Positions 22,074 to 31,462 of a stretch of 35,837 bases of DNA are shown one piece after another. Below the pieces are notes generated by a model. That model worked only from the letters and a program-made list of their open reading frames with translations. It made no database searches and had not been told where the DNA came from. This DNA comes from Chara braunii. Lineage: Eukaryota; Streptophyta; Charophyceae; Charales; Characeae. The stretch is taken from contig BFEA01000001.1 in NCBI GenBank assembly GCA_003427395.1, positions 5,779,188-5,815,024 on the forward strand, in the 5' to 3' direction. The translations under genes and the position numbers were made by a program. Numbering within the stretch: the stretch's first letter is position 1; the number at the start of each line of letters is the position of its first letter.

Positions 22074-22760
22074 CGTTGCAGACCAGAACTTCCAACTGAA
22101 TTACAAATAAGAGTGGTGCGAGAAGGCAACCTTAGCGCAGTGACCTTGTAAGGGAGTAGGAGTCTGAGACGTGACCATTTACTATGACTGACGCGGTTGA
22201 AAAGGCATAAAGGGCAATAACCTATTTTCAACTTGAAAGGTTCCGGTCGAAATGGAGGATTTTCAACGATGTGAAAACATATGCCCAATTCACTATATCA
22301 TATGTTTTATCTAGGTCAAGCAACAGTACGACCATATATAGATTCTCTTGCTGAATTCATTCAAGTGTCTAGATAGCCATAACTATATTATCGAATATTG
22401 ACCGCCCTTGGACAAAGCAACCTGGTCTCTCCCTATCAGACCTGGTAAGTATCTCCCTAACCTCTTAGCTAGCAATTTAGCCAAAATTTTGTATGGTACA
22501 TTCAATAAAGAAATCGGACGTCAACTCTTAATATCGGCTTTGTCCCGCTTCTTGTACATAATGGTGATAATGTCGTGGACCATGTCTCTAGATAGTTGAC
22601 CCCCAATTAGGATTTCGTTGTAGATTTGCATTAAATCCTGGAAACGAATGTGACTGTTCTGAAGGTAGAATTCCACGGGAAGGTCGTCGCCCCCCCGATG
22701 ACTTACTTTTTGCCGTGTTGTTTGCCGTCTCAACTATCTCTTCTAGTGTGATTGGCCTAT
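22074..22760 (-). pseudogene. LINE RT N-terminal half (fingers to motif B), copy A
   Basis: Minus-strand frames give GGDDLPVEFYLQ (about 22660-22700), MYKKRDKADIKS followed by PISLLN, KILAKLLAREV, FVQGRSIFDNIVMAI, motif A LLLDLDKTYDIVNW (catalytic D present) and the motif B region with a stop inside. These are the ordered blocks 0-4 of an L1-type RT. Several TAG/TAA codons and one frame change are present. The low-coordinate two thirds (22074-22495) is the original of the 416-bp duplication. Confidence 0.85.
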
Positions 22761-23208
22761 CCAGGTCTAGTCAGCCCGAGGTCAGCAGCCGGATAGTAAA
22801 GGTTGTCCCAGTGAGTAGAGCCGGTGGACAAGTCTGTGTGGGGGAGTTCGTCATGTCTTCGAGAGAATTTATATCTTTGAAGTACATAGCACCATATGTG
22901 CACATTGCCTTTTTAGGAAGTCGCCTGACTGGCTTCTAAGGCAAATGGGTGATTAAGCAGTTTCATGGATTGTGCTGAGCGCTTGGGCAACAGACATTGA
23001 AAGGATTCTTTGGTCATTCGGTCATAGAATGAAATAACTTTGACGGTCAACCGCTCTGCGCATTCTTTTGATCGTTGTTGTTGCAAGTCCTCCCACCTAG
23101 CCAATAGTCTCACCCTTTCTGTTGACCATACTGTTGTTGACACGGGATATGTATCCATCCTATCCTCGCCCATTACAAGTCCTTCAAACAGACTTGTTCC
23201 TCTTTGTG
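22761..23208 (-). pseudogene. LINE ORF2 linker between endonuclease and RT
   Basis: The open minus segment (23341 down to 22913) holds RARWEDLQQQRSKECAERL-like and VKVISFYDRMTKESFQCLLP stretches, the helical connector that follows the endonuclease in plant L1 ORF2. It continues in other frames to the GGDDLPVEF block of the RT. Assignment is by position and general character rather than a sharp motif. Confidence 0.65.
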
Positions 23209-24140
23209 TCATTGGGTTGCCAAGATTCTGGATAAAGTAGTCAGAATTTGTGGCAATCGCAGTTCCAACATCCCGCCATTCCCCTGTTGATGGAAAAACC
23301 CTTTGTGCCCGGGCCATTTGGAAAAGAAGGATTTGACCCAAGCAGCTAGGCCTGGGTCTCTTTGATTCTGCACGTTGAGCCTAAAGAACCCCCACCCGTG
23401 ATCGATAACATCAAGCATCTGAAAAGAGAACTTGACTGGGTAATGATCATACATTGATTGTCCGACTTCTTTTGCATTGAGTACTACGTCCCACCATCTT
23501 GGGCTCATCAACCCATAGTCAAGTCTTCTACGAACCCCCACCGTGTTCCCTGCCGTGGCTACTGAGCTCCAGGTAAAGTCGGGGTTGGTTGGGTGGATAA
23601 GCCTGTATGTGCCATATATATCCAGTTCGATCATGTAGTCAATGAGGGAGAGGATGTTTGGAGATCCAGATCTGGTGCCCAGAGAACATCGTCAACGGAG
23701 CAGTTCCAATCACCTACCACCAGGAGGTTATCTACATTCGGGGTGTAGGAGATTAGATCTTCGAAGAATCTGATCCGTTCTGATCTGTCTACGGGAGCGT
23801 ATATACTCATAATCACCCACTCTGATTCGACGGCTGCAAATTTGATCCATGCCCAACGTCCCCAAAGATCCACTACATGGTCTAAGATTTCAATCGGTAG
23901 GTCTCGGTGTATGAGTATTCCTACTCCTCCTCTTGCGCCCACAGCTGGTGACCACAATTGAGGTCCGTCCCACCACAGTCCTAGCTCTGCAATTTTCCGT
24001 TAATCTAGCTTAGTTTCCTGTAGACAGGCTATGTGAATGCGATGATGGTGTAGTCATGCCTTGAACCTTGCGCGCTTTCCCCTTCGCGTTGTATTGCCTA
24101 AACCTCTCAGATTCCAGGAGATGACGTTACATTTGCCCAT
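23209..24140 (-). pseudogene. LINE APE-type endonuclease domain (EEP superfamily)
   Basis: The minus frame from ATG 24140 starts MGKCNVISWNLRGLGN, giving the catalytic Asn block. It then reads IACLQETKLD with the metal-binding Glu, GGVGILIH, SIYAPVDRSERIRFFEDL and LLVVGDWNCSVDD. After a frameshift near 23630 it continues with YGTYRLIHPTNPDFTW, RRRLDYGLMS and YDHYPVKF, which keeps the catalytic Asp-His pair. These are the signature blocks of the nicking endonuclease that primes LINE insertion. At least two stops lie between the first two blocks. The ATG at 24140 is the natural ORF2 start because the WNLRG block begins within ten residues of it. Confidence 0.88.
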
Positions 24141-24444
24141 TCACATTGGATCTTTGTCCCCTGGATTGGGAGGAGGGGGCTAATGTATGCCCTTTGGATC
24201 CAGAGTGTGACTGAGGGGGTCATGTACTCTGGCCGCTAGGCCTATTTGAAGGAGCAGCGGCTGAGGTAGAGGACCATTTATGAGCAAAGAGATTCTTCAA
24301 GTAAATAGATTGCAAAAGTTTGTTCTTCGGAAGTTTCTCGTTGAAGTTGAAGGTACTGAGAAATCATGCGTCTGACATGTGTTGTACTACCATCTGCTGG
24401 AGTGAGTCATGATCCTCTTCAATGAAGAGAGAGAGGGGGATCAT

Positions 24445-25729
24445 TCACATACCCTCCATGAGGTGGGCGTCTAATCGATCCGGGGGAATGCAGAAATCCA
24501 ACAAAGGGGCGAAAACTTTGCAGTTCCGGTCTTTTAGTTCCACGTAGAACCGTGGTTGGGCCATGTTTGGAATTGGTCTAACAGGGAAGCGCTCAACATG
24601 CATGTGCTTAACTGGCCCCAGGATCGCCTGTGGAGTTACAAACTCTTCTACCATCTGTGTCAGAAAGTTGATTTTGCCATCGGTTGGTTGGCAAGCTTCC
24701 ACGTGGATTGTACCATTCACCAGCGAGTCAGTCATGGGAAGAAGCCATTTTTCCAATGGTGTTGGTTGGTTTCTAGTTGCTGTTATAGCACGTCTGCTTC
24801 TGGACGTCTTAATCCCTGTTTGTGGGAGTATTTCCCGACCTTTTCCTGATCTAACCGAGGTTGAAGATTTTGTACAGTTTGAGGTAGAAGATTTTGATCC
24901 TTCCTGCATGGGGGCGCTGGCCGCAGGAGCCGCTTATAGCATCAAGAGTTGATTGGGCCCGGGGCGTGCTACTCTTGGAACTTTGAGAAGGGACTGTCCT
25001 CTCCTGCTTCAGTCGTGCACCACGATCGTTGACGAGGAGACTTCCTCGTTCGTTGATTGCCTAAGCCTGGACACATTCGGGCTTGCTGAGGGGACTGGGC
25101 CAGGTGTGGTCTGTTGGTTTGAGAGGGAATGTTGCGCGTGGCAGCTCTCCGTCCCTGGTGGGGGGGGGGCGGGGGTCCTTTCGTGCCATGGCGGCTGCTC
25201 TCATTAGGTGCGACATGGCAGGGATCAGTTCTTGATGCGAAGTCGAGGGGATGAACGCCCGCTGAATTCTCAACCGAGAGTCCATCTCTTCTCGGAGGTG
25301 AGCGTCATAAGGGTCAGAATATTGTCTCGCCATTGGTGAGAAGATTGGGTTGGTAATCAGACGCAATTGGTTTACCGGTATACCCGATCCCACCTCTTGC
25401 TCTTGCCGGATTTGAGAGGCTCCTCCTTCTAGAGAAGCCCCACTATGCATCGCTACTATAGGGAGATTTATACCAGCGGCCAAGTCTTCTTTGCATCTTG
25501 GGATGTTTCTTTGGCTGCTCTACTGTGAGTGTGCACTATCAGAGGATCGTTGGGACAATGAGTCATCATCGTCCGTTATCGCCATTTGTGATGTCCGGTT
25601 CCGCCTGAATTGGCTGCGTCGCCAGTTGGAGTTGTCCTTCTTTCTGTTGCATTGGTGTTCCATATGGGAGTACCATTTGCAATTGGAGCAGTAAGGGGTA
25701 TCCGCTGAGGCCGACTTGATTTCGACCAT
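24445..25729 (-). pseudogene. LINE ORF1 with N-terminal CCHC zinc knuckle
   Basis: From ATG 25729 the minus frame reads through CSNCKWYSHMEHQC, a C-x2-C-x4-H-x4-C knuckle, followed by an Arg/Asn-rich then Ser/Asp-rich stretch. It hits TAG at 25520-25522, resumes in the same frame to 25061 and shifts frame to the segment 24909-24445, which contains GTIHVEACQPTDGKINFLTQ and RFYVELKDRNCKVFAPLLDF. ORF1 proteins of plant L1 elements bind the element RNA. It lies directly upstream of the ORF2 endonuclease. The N-terminal placement of the knuckle is a little unusual, as it is often central or C-terminal. Confidence 0.75.
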
Positions 25730-25740
25730 GTCTCCTTGTT

Positions 25741-26052
25741 TAGTTCGGACAGGTGTCGCACTCTTCTGTGTCTACAAAACAACAAAAAAAGGCGAAAAAA
25801 AAGGGAAGCTGCCGCTGGTACGGTGCACGAGCAGGTCCCACGTGCACGCCGTGCTGTGCACCACATGGTACGATGCACGATGCCGTTGCAAGTATGGACA
25901 TGAGCCATCTCACTGGCGAGCCCTCAATCATGGTGGTTCACTCACCACCACCAGGATAGAGGCCTTGCAATGGGATGAGTTGTAAAAAAAAAAAAAAAAA
26001 AAAAAGAATAATCAACAAATATTAAATAATTAATTAACACAATTTAAAATTA
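25741..26052. other. LINE 5' flank and 22-A tract
   Basis: This spans the presumed 5' untranslated end of the LINE and an A run at 25984-26005, then AT-rich sequence. On the LINE strand the A run is a T run upstream of the element, so it belongs to something else, such as a neighbouring retroposon or slippage. No gene is seen. Confidence 0.5.
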
Positions 26053-26439
26053 TGGGTAATTTGTAAAATGCCCCATAAATATTAAATTGAGATATATACC
26101 AAAATGCCCCTAAAAGAGGTGATTAGGGCGGAATGCCCCTCTGACGAAAAAATTCTGTTGTGAAATGCCCATCGTGTCGGTTGGACTTCCCAGCTTTGCA
26201 ATATACCCTACTGGGAACCATCCAACTTCGCAAAATGCCCTGGTACTTGGCAGCTTTTCCAAGGCCCTATCGCAAACGCCTGGGTGCAAACTGCACGGGC
26301 CAGATTGCAAATTTGTGCACCAGCCTGGCAGGGGCATAACACAAAGATTTCGGCCCAGAAGGACATTCTGCTCTAGACACATGTTTCAGCGGCCTTTTGG
26401 CATATGCTCAACTTATGGGAGTATTTTGCAATTTATCCG
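26053..26439. mobile_element. MITE-like TIR element, 385 bp
   Basis: The left end GGGTAATTTGTAAAATGCC (26054) matches the reverse complement of the right end, which reads GGATAAATTGCAAAATACTC from 26438 inward. The first ~25 bases align with few differences. Flanking TAAAATTA (26045-26052) and TAAGATTA (26440-26447) differ at one base and could be an 8-bp target duplication, though the region is AT-rich. There is no coding capacity. The start GGGTAA.TTG.AAAAT is common in small plant TIR elements. Confidence 0.7.
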
Positions 26440-26476
26440 TAAGATTAAATAATTATAAATATAATTGTAATTAATA

Positions 26477-26988
26477 GGGAAAATTGCATCTGTACTCCAC
26501 ATAAAGATGGGAATACTCATTATACCCAGTCCCAGCACGAAACTTTGATCTATAACCATCAGGCCGTTCAACTTTGCATAGTACCCAGCTTTGCTCCTGC
26601 GTGAAATTGTAGGTGTACCCAATCCTGCAGGCCCTGGATTCCGAGAACCAAATTATGCTCATGCCCACCAAGTAGATCGTTGTGGCCCAACGGCTGCTGG
26701 ATATGAGCATAATTTCAACCATCCGGTAGCAGTGCATATGAATGATTTGCCCATGCCTCCTCAGGTCCCGAGTATGCCCATAATTTTGTCTGGGTATGCC
26801 CATAATTTGTGCATTCCGGTAGTTGGTTATAACTGCAATTTTGCGGTAGCAACCTGGGTCCGCCTCGGTCCTGGCCATGTAAACAATTTCCACCAGCCAT
26901 TTTCTGGGTATGGATGCAAGTTGGCGCTGGGACTGGGTATAGCCGGCATTGCCATCTTTAAGTGGGGTACAGATGCAATTTTCCGAAC
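26477..26988. mobile_element. Foldback/MITE-like element with TTAATA target duplication, 512 bp
   Basis: The left end GGGAAAATTGCATCTGTACT and the reverse complement of the right end, GGAAAATTGCATCTGTACCC, match. The similarity continues through AAAGATGG and TATACCCAGTCCCAGC for about 70 bases. Exact TTAATA copies flank it (26471-26476 and 26989-26994). Internally there are further inverted pieces (TTATGCTCAT near 26652 against ATGAGCATAA near 26703) and direct repeats of TATGCCCATAATTT. There is no coding capacity. Confidence 0.85.
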
Positions 26989-26994
26989 TTAATA

Positions 26995-27227
26995 TAGCCG
27001 TTGATTACTGTAGATCCAGGGGAAAGGCCGGGTTACCTTATTATCCTCGCTGACTGTCGTATCCACTGCCCTCTGTCGCAGCATCTACTGGGCGCTTCCT
27101 CCTTCCATCCTCACTGTGCAGCTTCTTTCCTGCGCTTAGCTTCACAGTGCAGGATGTGGGGGGTGCAAAAATTGGGCCCTCTGACCTAGGAGTGTCTCTT
27201 ATTCCTCTTCCCACGACGTTTGAAGGT
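26995..27227. other. Spacer, no gene seen
   Basis: Short unrecognised frames only. Confidence 0.4.
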
Positions 27228-27516
27228 CACACCTCCTCCTCTGTAGGTTTGCCTCGGGGTTGTGGCGTTGCATTTCTGCTGCAAGCTTTGTAACGGGGCG
27301 ACATTTCGTGACACCCCTGTGTTTCTGGGGTATTTGAGAAAATACTCAAACTTTTACGGGGATTTCACTTCACACCTCCTCGTCCGTAGGTCGCCTCGGG
27401 GTTGGGGCGTTGCGTTTCTGCTGCACGTTCTGTGTTAGTGGGGCATTTCGTGACACCCCTGAAATTTTTTAGGGATATTTGACAAAATTCTCCAACTTCA
27501 ACGGGCATTTGAACAA
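27228..27516. repeat. Tandem pair of ~145-bp repeats
   Basis: Unit 1 (27228-27370) and unit 2 (27371-27516) both begin CACACCTCCTC. They share GCCTCGGGGTTG, GGCGTTGC.TTTCTGCTGCA, CATTTCGTGACACCCCTG and an AAATTCTC/AAATACTC block near the end. They abut exactly. They are diverged by substitutions and small indels, and their origin is unknown. Confidence 0.88.
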
Positions 27517-28559
27517 TTCCCCCCCCAAAACGTGCCATCAGTCAGCAATCCTTGTGAATCGCCACGGCAACGTACGGCAACGTCATCAAGATCGTTTTCC
27601 GTCAGGATGGAAGGTCGCATCCTCGCACCATATGAATCATCTGCTTAGGTGCAAGTTTCACAGCTCAGGAATGACCGAGTGTGCCCGCATGCCCGGACTT
27701 CGCTGAAGCCGTTGCTGGCGGGCAGACACACTTTAGGGCACTCCTGAATGAACCCGGACGTAATTTATGTCTCAGTACATTCTAGGGAGTGCTTTTAGGA
27801 CTATTATGTACTCTCATATGTTCACCGCGCCGGCGAACAGTTCCCGCAATTAGAGGGCAGCTATCGAGAGAGGAGGGCAGGTTCGGCGGCTCGCGCTCCT
27901 CTGCGAGAGCTCCCCTCGAACACTTCCCAGCGGCGGAATCGCGAAAACCTTTTGGCGCGTGGATAAGTTGGTCATTGGTCATCAGCAGAAAAGCGGAAAA
28001 AAGCGACGCGAAAAGGGCGCGGAAAAAGGCGCGGAGATTTGGCGCGGGACTTTTTCAGGCCACGCAGACGCACCTCCCCCTCTGCCACTCAGCGCTTGTG
28101 CATCTTGTCCAGCAGCAAACATATACATCTCGGCCCCCGCCGGGTTCCAGCTGCCCGTTATCTGGCCCCGCGTTCTTTTTGCCTATTTCGGCCTATACTA
28201 TACAGTATATAGTGCTACTTTGTAGCGGGGCCTCTACCTCCAAACACTATACTTGCACGAATTATGCGTTATTGACCGTCGATAGCGAAGATCAACGGCC
28301 GAAATCTCCTAATCCGTGCAAGTGGGACCTTGCCCACGGATTCGAGCACACATACATATGCATTTTATCAACAGCTGATCTACGTGTATATGGCGCTCGG
28401 CTCCCGTCCATCCACAAGGCAGATGAGCAGTAGCGCGCGCCGTCTTTCGGGACACCCGTGAAACTTGGAGCGGGGAGAGAAGATTCAATTTGGATGGCAC
28501 ATCTTTTTGTTTTGTTTTCTGTTTTTGTCTGTTAACTTGCACAGGCGAGCAGAACCAAG
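27517..28559. other. GC-richer intergenic region with two E2F-like sites
   Basis: Long open frames exist (27789-28433 plus) but show no family resemblance. TTTGGCGC occurs at 27951-27958 and 28038-28045, matching the E2F consensus TTTSSCGC, so this could be promoter sequence of an undetected gene. No start site or downstream coding exon can be tied to it. Confidence 0.35.
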
Positions 28560-28591
28560 CACTCGCCGCGAGTGAGTTTGATCCCCCCCGG

Positions 28592-28627
<36 letters not shown>

Positions 28628-28628
28628 N

Positions 28629-28687
<59 letters not shown>

Positions 28688-28695
28688 ACTCGCCG
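28560..28695 (+). mobile_element. Tiny retroposed insert: 25-base body, ~93-base poly(A), 9-bp target duplication
   Basis: CACTCGCCG occurs at 28560-28568 and again at 28687-28695. Between them lie a 25-base body ending GATCCCCCCCGGGC and an A run (28594-28686) that contains one undetermined base at 28628. A poly(A) tail flanked by short direct repeats is the footprint of target-primed retroposition with extreme 5' truncation. The body resembles the TpsiC-arm end of a tRNA, hinting at a SINE, but it is too short to prove. Confidence 0.65.
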
Positions 28696-29843
28696 TCCGT
28701 TTCATGTGCCCAGTGGTATGTCTCCTACTCGGTGCTATGTCACTGCCATGCCTGTCCGTGCTATGTCTGTCCGTACTATGTCGGTGGTCAGTGACCGACG
28801 CATGGTCTGCCTAATGAATCCCACACTGAGAAACTGGCAAGGCTGGTGCTACAACATAGCACCGGTAGGGCCTGCCCGTCAGACAAAGGTCGTACTAACT
28901 TAGGACAGAAAACGCCATCAACGTTGGTGCTGCAGGAGATAGAACACCGGCGAGGTGTTTCGTGAACCGAAGGAGAGGAGCAGGCGGTGAACTGACCCCC
29001 CCACTTTATAGAAGGGAACCCTGGACCGGAACTGCCTACCGGCCTTTGGGGGTAGTTGTGCCACGCGCCACGCGCCAACATTTTTGAATGCACAACAAGG
29101 AACCCCATGTTCAGATTCACTTTGAATGTGTTGGCGCATGTGAGGCCGACGGCGAGTGGCGCAGCTACGGTAGGCCCTTAGTTTTTTGGTAAGCGGGACG
29201 ACTTTATTCCTGGTGGTGGTGGTTTGGGGGGATGGGGGAAGGCTGGTTTCTCATGGGCGCTGGTCCACACCGTGCACCGGGAGGTTGGCGGGATGGAACC
29301 GATTGGACTGCTCAAGGCCTCCTCGGAACAGGGGACAGCGTTGGCGGCGGCGGCGGCGGCAGCAGGGGCCGCGAAGCTTTACGGTGGCCGACCGTGTAGG
29401 GGGAGTGTAGTAGGTCGAACGGCGGGTTGGTGGAGTGGGGGGGGAACAAGGGGTGGGCATCTGTTCCTGTGCCTGGGGTGGCGCCTCATCCATTTCCCCT
29501 GGATGGTTGGCTGTATCCCAATTCGAGCAGCTGCGCAGCTTGCTCAGGGCAAATGGGAGGAGGGGGAGGAGTAGGAGGAGGAATGGGAGGAGGACGGAGG
29601 TAGCATCGCCGGGCCGGGGGACTCGAAAGTCGGTGACGCTGAGCGTTCCGTGCGGATCGGGGATTCGGCGATGGTCCCCTCTGTTTCTGAATCCTCCTAA
29701 CGCTGCAGCAACCCCTCTCGCCGCCGCCGCCATCGTAGATTTGGTGGAGATTACCTCTACGTGGCGCCGTACACAGTCTCATCATCCCATCATCCCCCCT
29801 CCACGCCTTCTGTCCTTTTCACGTTTTTTTTCGTCATCTCTTC

Positions 29844-29893
<50 letters not shown>

Positions 29894-30041
29894 GGTGTTT
29901 TCTCTCACTTCGCGGGCCCGTTATCTGTCTATGATAGGATAACTAGAGTCTGCTCCTTAGTTCCGAGTTGCGTGACGAACATTGTGTGATTGGGAGGGGG
30001 AGGTGACTTCTCCACCTGACTGCGCTCTCGGCGGAGGGATT
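28696..30041. other. GC-rich upstream region of the 30073 gene; includes CT microsatellite
   Basis: No recognisable protein is encoded. Overlapping frames on both strands are compositional. A GGA-rich G-tract cluster lies at 29560-29600 (quadruplex-prone), and a CT dinucleotide run at about 29847-29887 lies about 190 bases upstream of the next start codon, a position where plant 5' leaders often carry CT tracts. This is probably promoter and 5' leader of the following gene. Confidence 0.5.
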
Positions 30042-30062
30042 ATGCGCGAACAGTCTTGTTAG
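30042..30062 (+). promoter_or_regulatory. Upstream ORF of six codons
   Basis: ATG CGC GAA CAG TCT TGT TAG lies in the presumed 5' leader and ends ten bases before the main ATG at 30073. If the transcript starts upstream, scanning ribosomes would meet it first, and such a short spacing would limit reinitiation. It is only meaningful if the transcription start is upstream. Confidence 0.4.
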
Positions 30063-30072
30063 AGTCGTTGAT

Positions 30073-31462
30073 ATGGAGGTAGCGGGAGCGCAGCAGCAGT
30101 CGGCGGACATGGAGGCATCGGAAGTGAGAAGTGGGGAGAACGTTGGGTCTGGTCACACGGTTGCGTCTTCTCCGCGGCCAAGTGAAGATTCGTCCAGCGC
30201 AGCGACGGCGCCTTCTCCTGCTCGACCTGAGGGTCTCCCTCCTCCTCCTCCTCCTCCTGCTCCTCCTCCCTCTCCCCCTGCAAATCCATCTCCGTCCCCG
30301 TGCCCATCTTCCGTCCCCTGCTCGATTGCGGACAGTGCGGGAGCTGGCGACTTGTCTGACCGGGATGACAGACCTGGTGAACAGGGCGCAGCCGCTTCCT
30401 TGGGCGGCGCAGACGAAAACGAATCCGAAGTAATCGACGGGTCGGGGGCAGGAGCGCCGGTGAAATCGACGGCGGTGCAATCCCCGGCTGACAGCGATCC
30501 CGTCAGCGGGGCGGCGTCCGCCGCGCGAACGGCTGTTGATGCTGATCCCGTCGATGCCGAGAGGGAGCGCAATGGAGGAGAAGAGGTTGGTGTACACTCT
30601 TCTTCGGCATCAGTGAAGGCAGCCACAGCGGCAGCAGCCACAGGGGTCCAATCTTCTTCCGAAGATTTGTCCACCGAAGAGCATGGCGATGAGGCACTTG
30701 ATAAAGCGGCGGCGGAGATTACGGCGGAGGTTACGGCGGAGGTTACGGCGGAGATGACGGCGGAGAATACGGCGGAAAGCGCGGTGGGTAATCCGACGAC
30801 GAAGGGTGCGGCAACCCAACGCGCGCTGGAGATCGAGGCGGCAGCGCAAAGCACAGTCGAACGGGCGGAAGAGAATAAGATGGCGGATTTGGGGGAGGAG
30901 GCGGAGGCGGCGGGCAATCCGGCGGATTGTGCGGGAAGTGTGGGGAAGAAGGGGGAGATGCCGAGCTTGAATATGACGTCGAATCCTGCATCAGCAGCAG
31001 ATGCAGCGGGTGAGGTGTCACCCTCACCCTCTGCAGCGGAGGAGGATGAGAGTTCTTCGGCTGGCCAGAATGAGAAGGCTGGAAAGAAGGAGGAGGAAGT
31101 TGAAGAAGAGAGTAGGGACGGTCTGTCAGCGCCTGGAGGGTCCAACTCTTCGGCAATGCGTAGCCATGATGGTGCGGAGAAGATGAGGATCGGAGCTGAA
31201 GAGGAGGAGAAGAGTGAAGTAGAGTCTCAAGGAAGGCAGGAGGCGGGAAAGGAGGGAGTAGAGGTAGCCAGTGTGGGGGAGCAGGAGAAGGGGGTGGAGG
31301 CAGAGGTGCAGGGTCAAAAGAAGGAAACGAGTGAAGGGAAGGACGACCGTTCCAAGCGCGAGGACAAGGACGAAAAAGGTCATGCGAATGGTGAGGGCAA
31401 GAGTTCATCGAAGACGGGAGGAGGTAGTGGAGGTTCCAGCAGCGCTGCTGGGGAGGGCGATG
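30073..31462 (+). CDS. First exon of a putative gene for an acidic, low-complexity protein
   Basis: An open frame of 463 codons starts at ATG 30073 and reaches a canonical donor, G|GTGAGT (31463-31468), followed by a T-rich intron-like sequence. The unspliced frame would stop at 31506. The protein has three parts. Residues 40-80 are Ser/Pro-rich with a seven-proline run. Residues 100-330 are Ala/Glu/Ser-rich and include a short T-A-E-V/M/N-type repeat (12-bp DNA repeats at about 30715-30780). Residues 330-463 are strongly Glu/Lys/Gly-rich and probably disordered. No domain or family is recognised. The long frame with consistent Ala/Glu bias in GC-rich DNA argues for real coding, but composition alone can produce such frames. 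The downstream exon is uncertain: a phase-compatible acceptor lies before the RING-like frame at 32784. Nuclear scaffold or transcription-related roles are only guesses, so I assign none. Confidence 0.6.

Larger units (their letters stand above)
16076..25740 (-). mobile_element. L1-type LINE with internally amplified ORF2
   Basis: Read on the minus strand, the order is ORF1 with a CCHC knuckle (25729-24445), an APE-type endonuclease (24140-23209), a linker, RT, a post-RT region and a C-terminal zinc domain ending at a TAG (16076-16078). That is the plan of plant L1 elements. A normal element would be about 6 kb; this one spans about 9.6 kb. The excess comes from a 416-bp duplication (21656-22073 against 22074-22495) and three tandem copies of a ~1.55-kb block (16981-18537, 18538-20084, 20085-21655). 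Many stops and frameshifts make it inactive. The repeat units differ from each other by frequent point changes, so the amplification is not recent. Confidence 0.88.

Noticed and set aside
27970-27990. CTGATGA on the minus strand
   Set aside because: No following stem and GAAA; chance occurrence.
27789-28433. Plus-strand ORF of 214 codons
   Set aside because: No recognisable family, mixed composition, and an overlapping second frame; kept only as unassigned intergenic sequence.
28575-28594. tRNA gene suggested by the TpsiC-like GATCCC sequence
   Set aside because: Only a fragment of one arm is present; no acceptor, D or anticodon arm upstream.
28490-28903. Poly-lysine ORF
   Set aside because: Translation of the poly(A) tract, which also contains an undetermined base.
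30153-31145. Minus-strand ORF of 330 codons
   Set aside because: Antisense of the acidic exon; its Ser/Ala-rich composition is the mirror of GC-rich Ala/Glu codons, and no splice or start context supports it.
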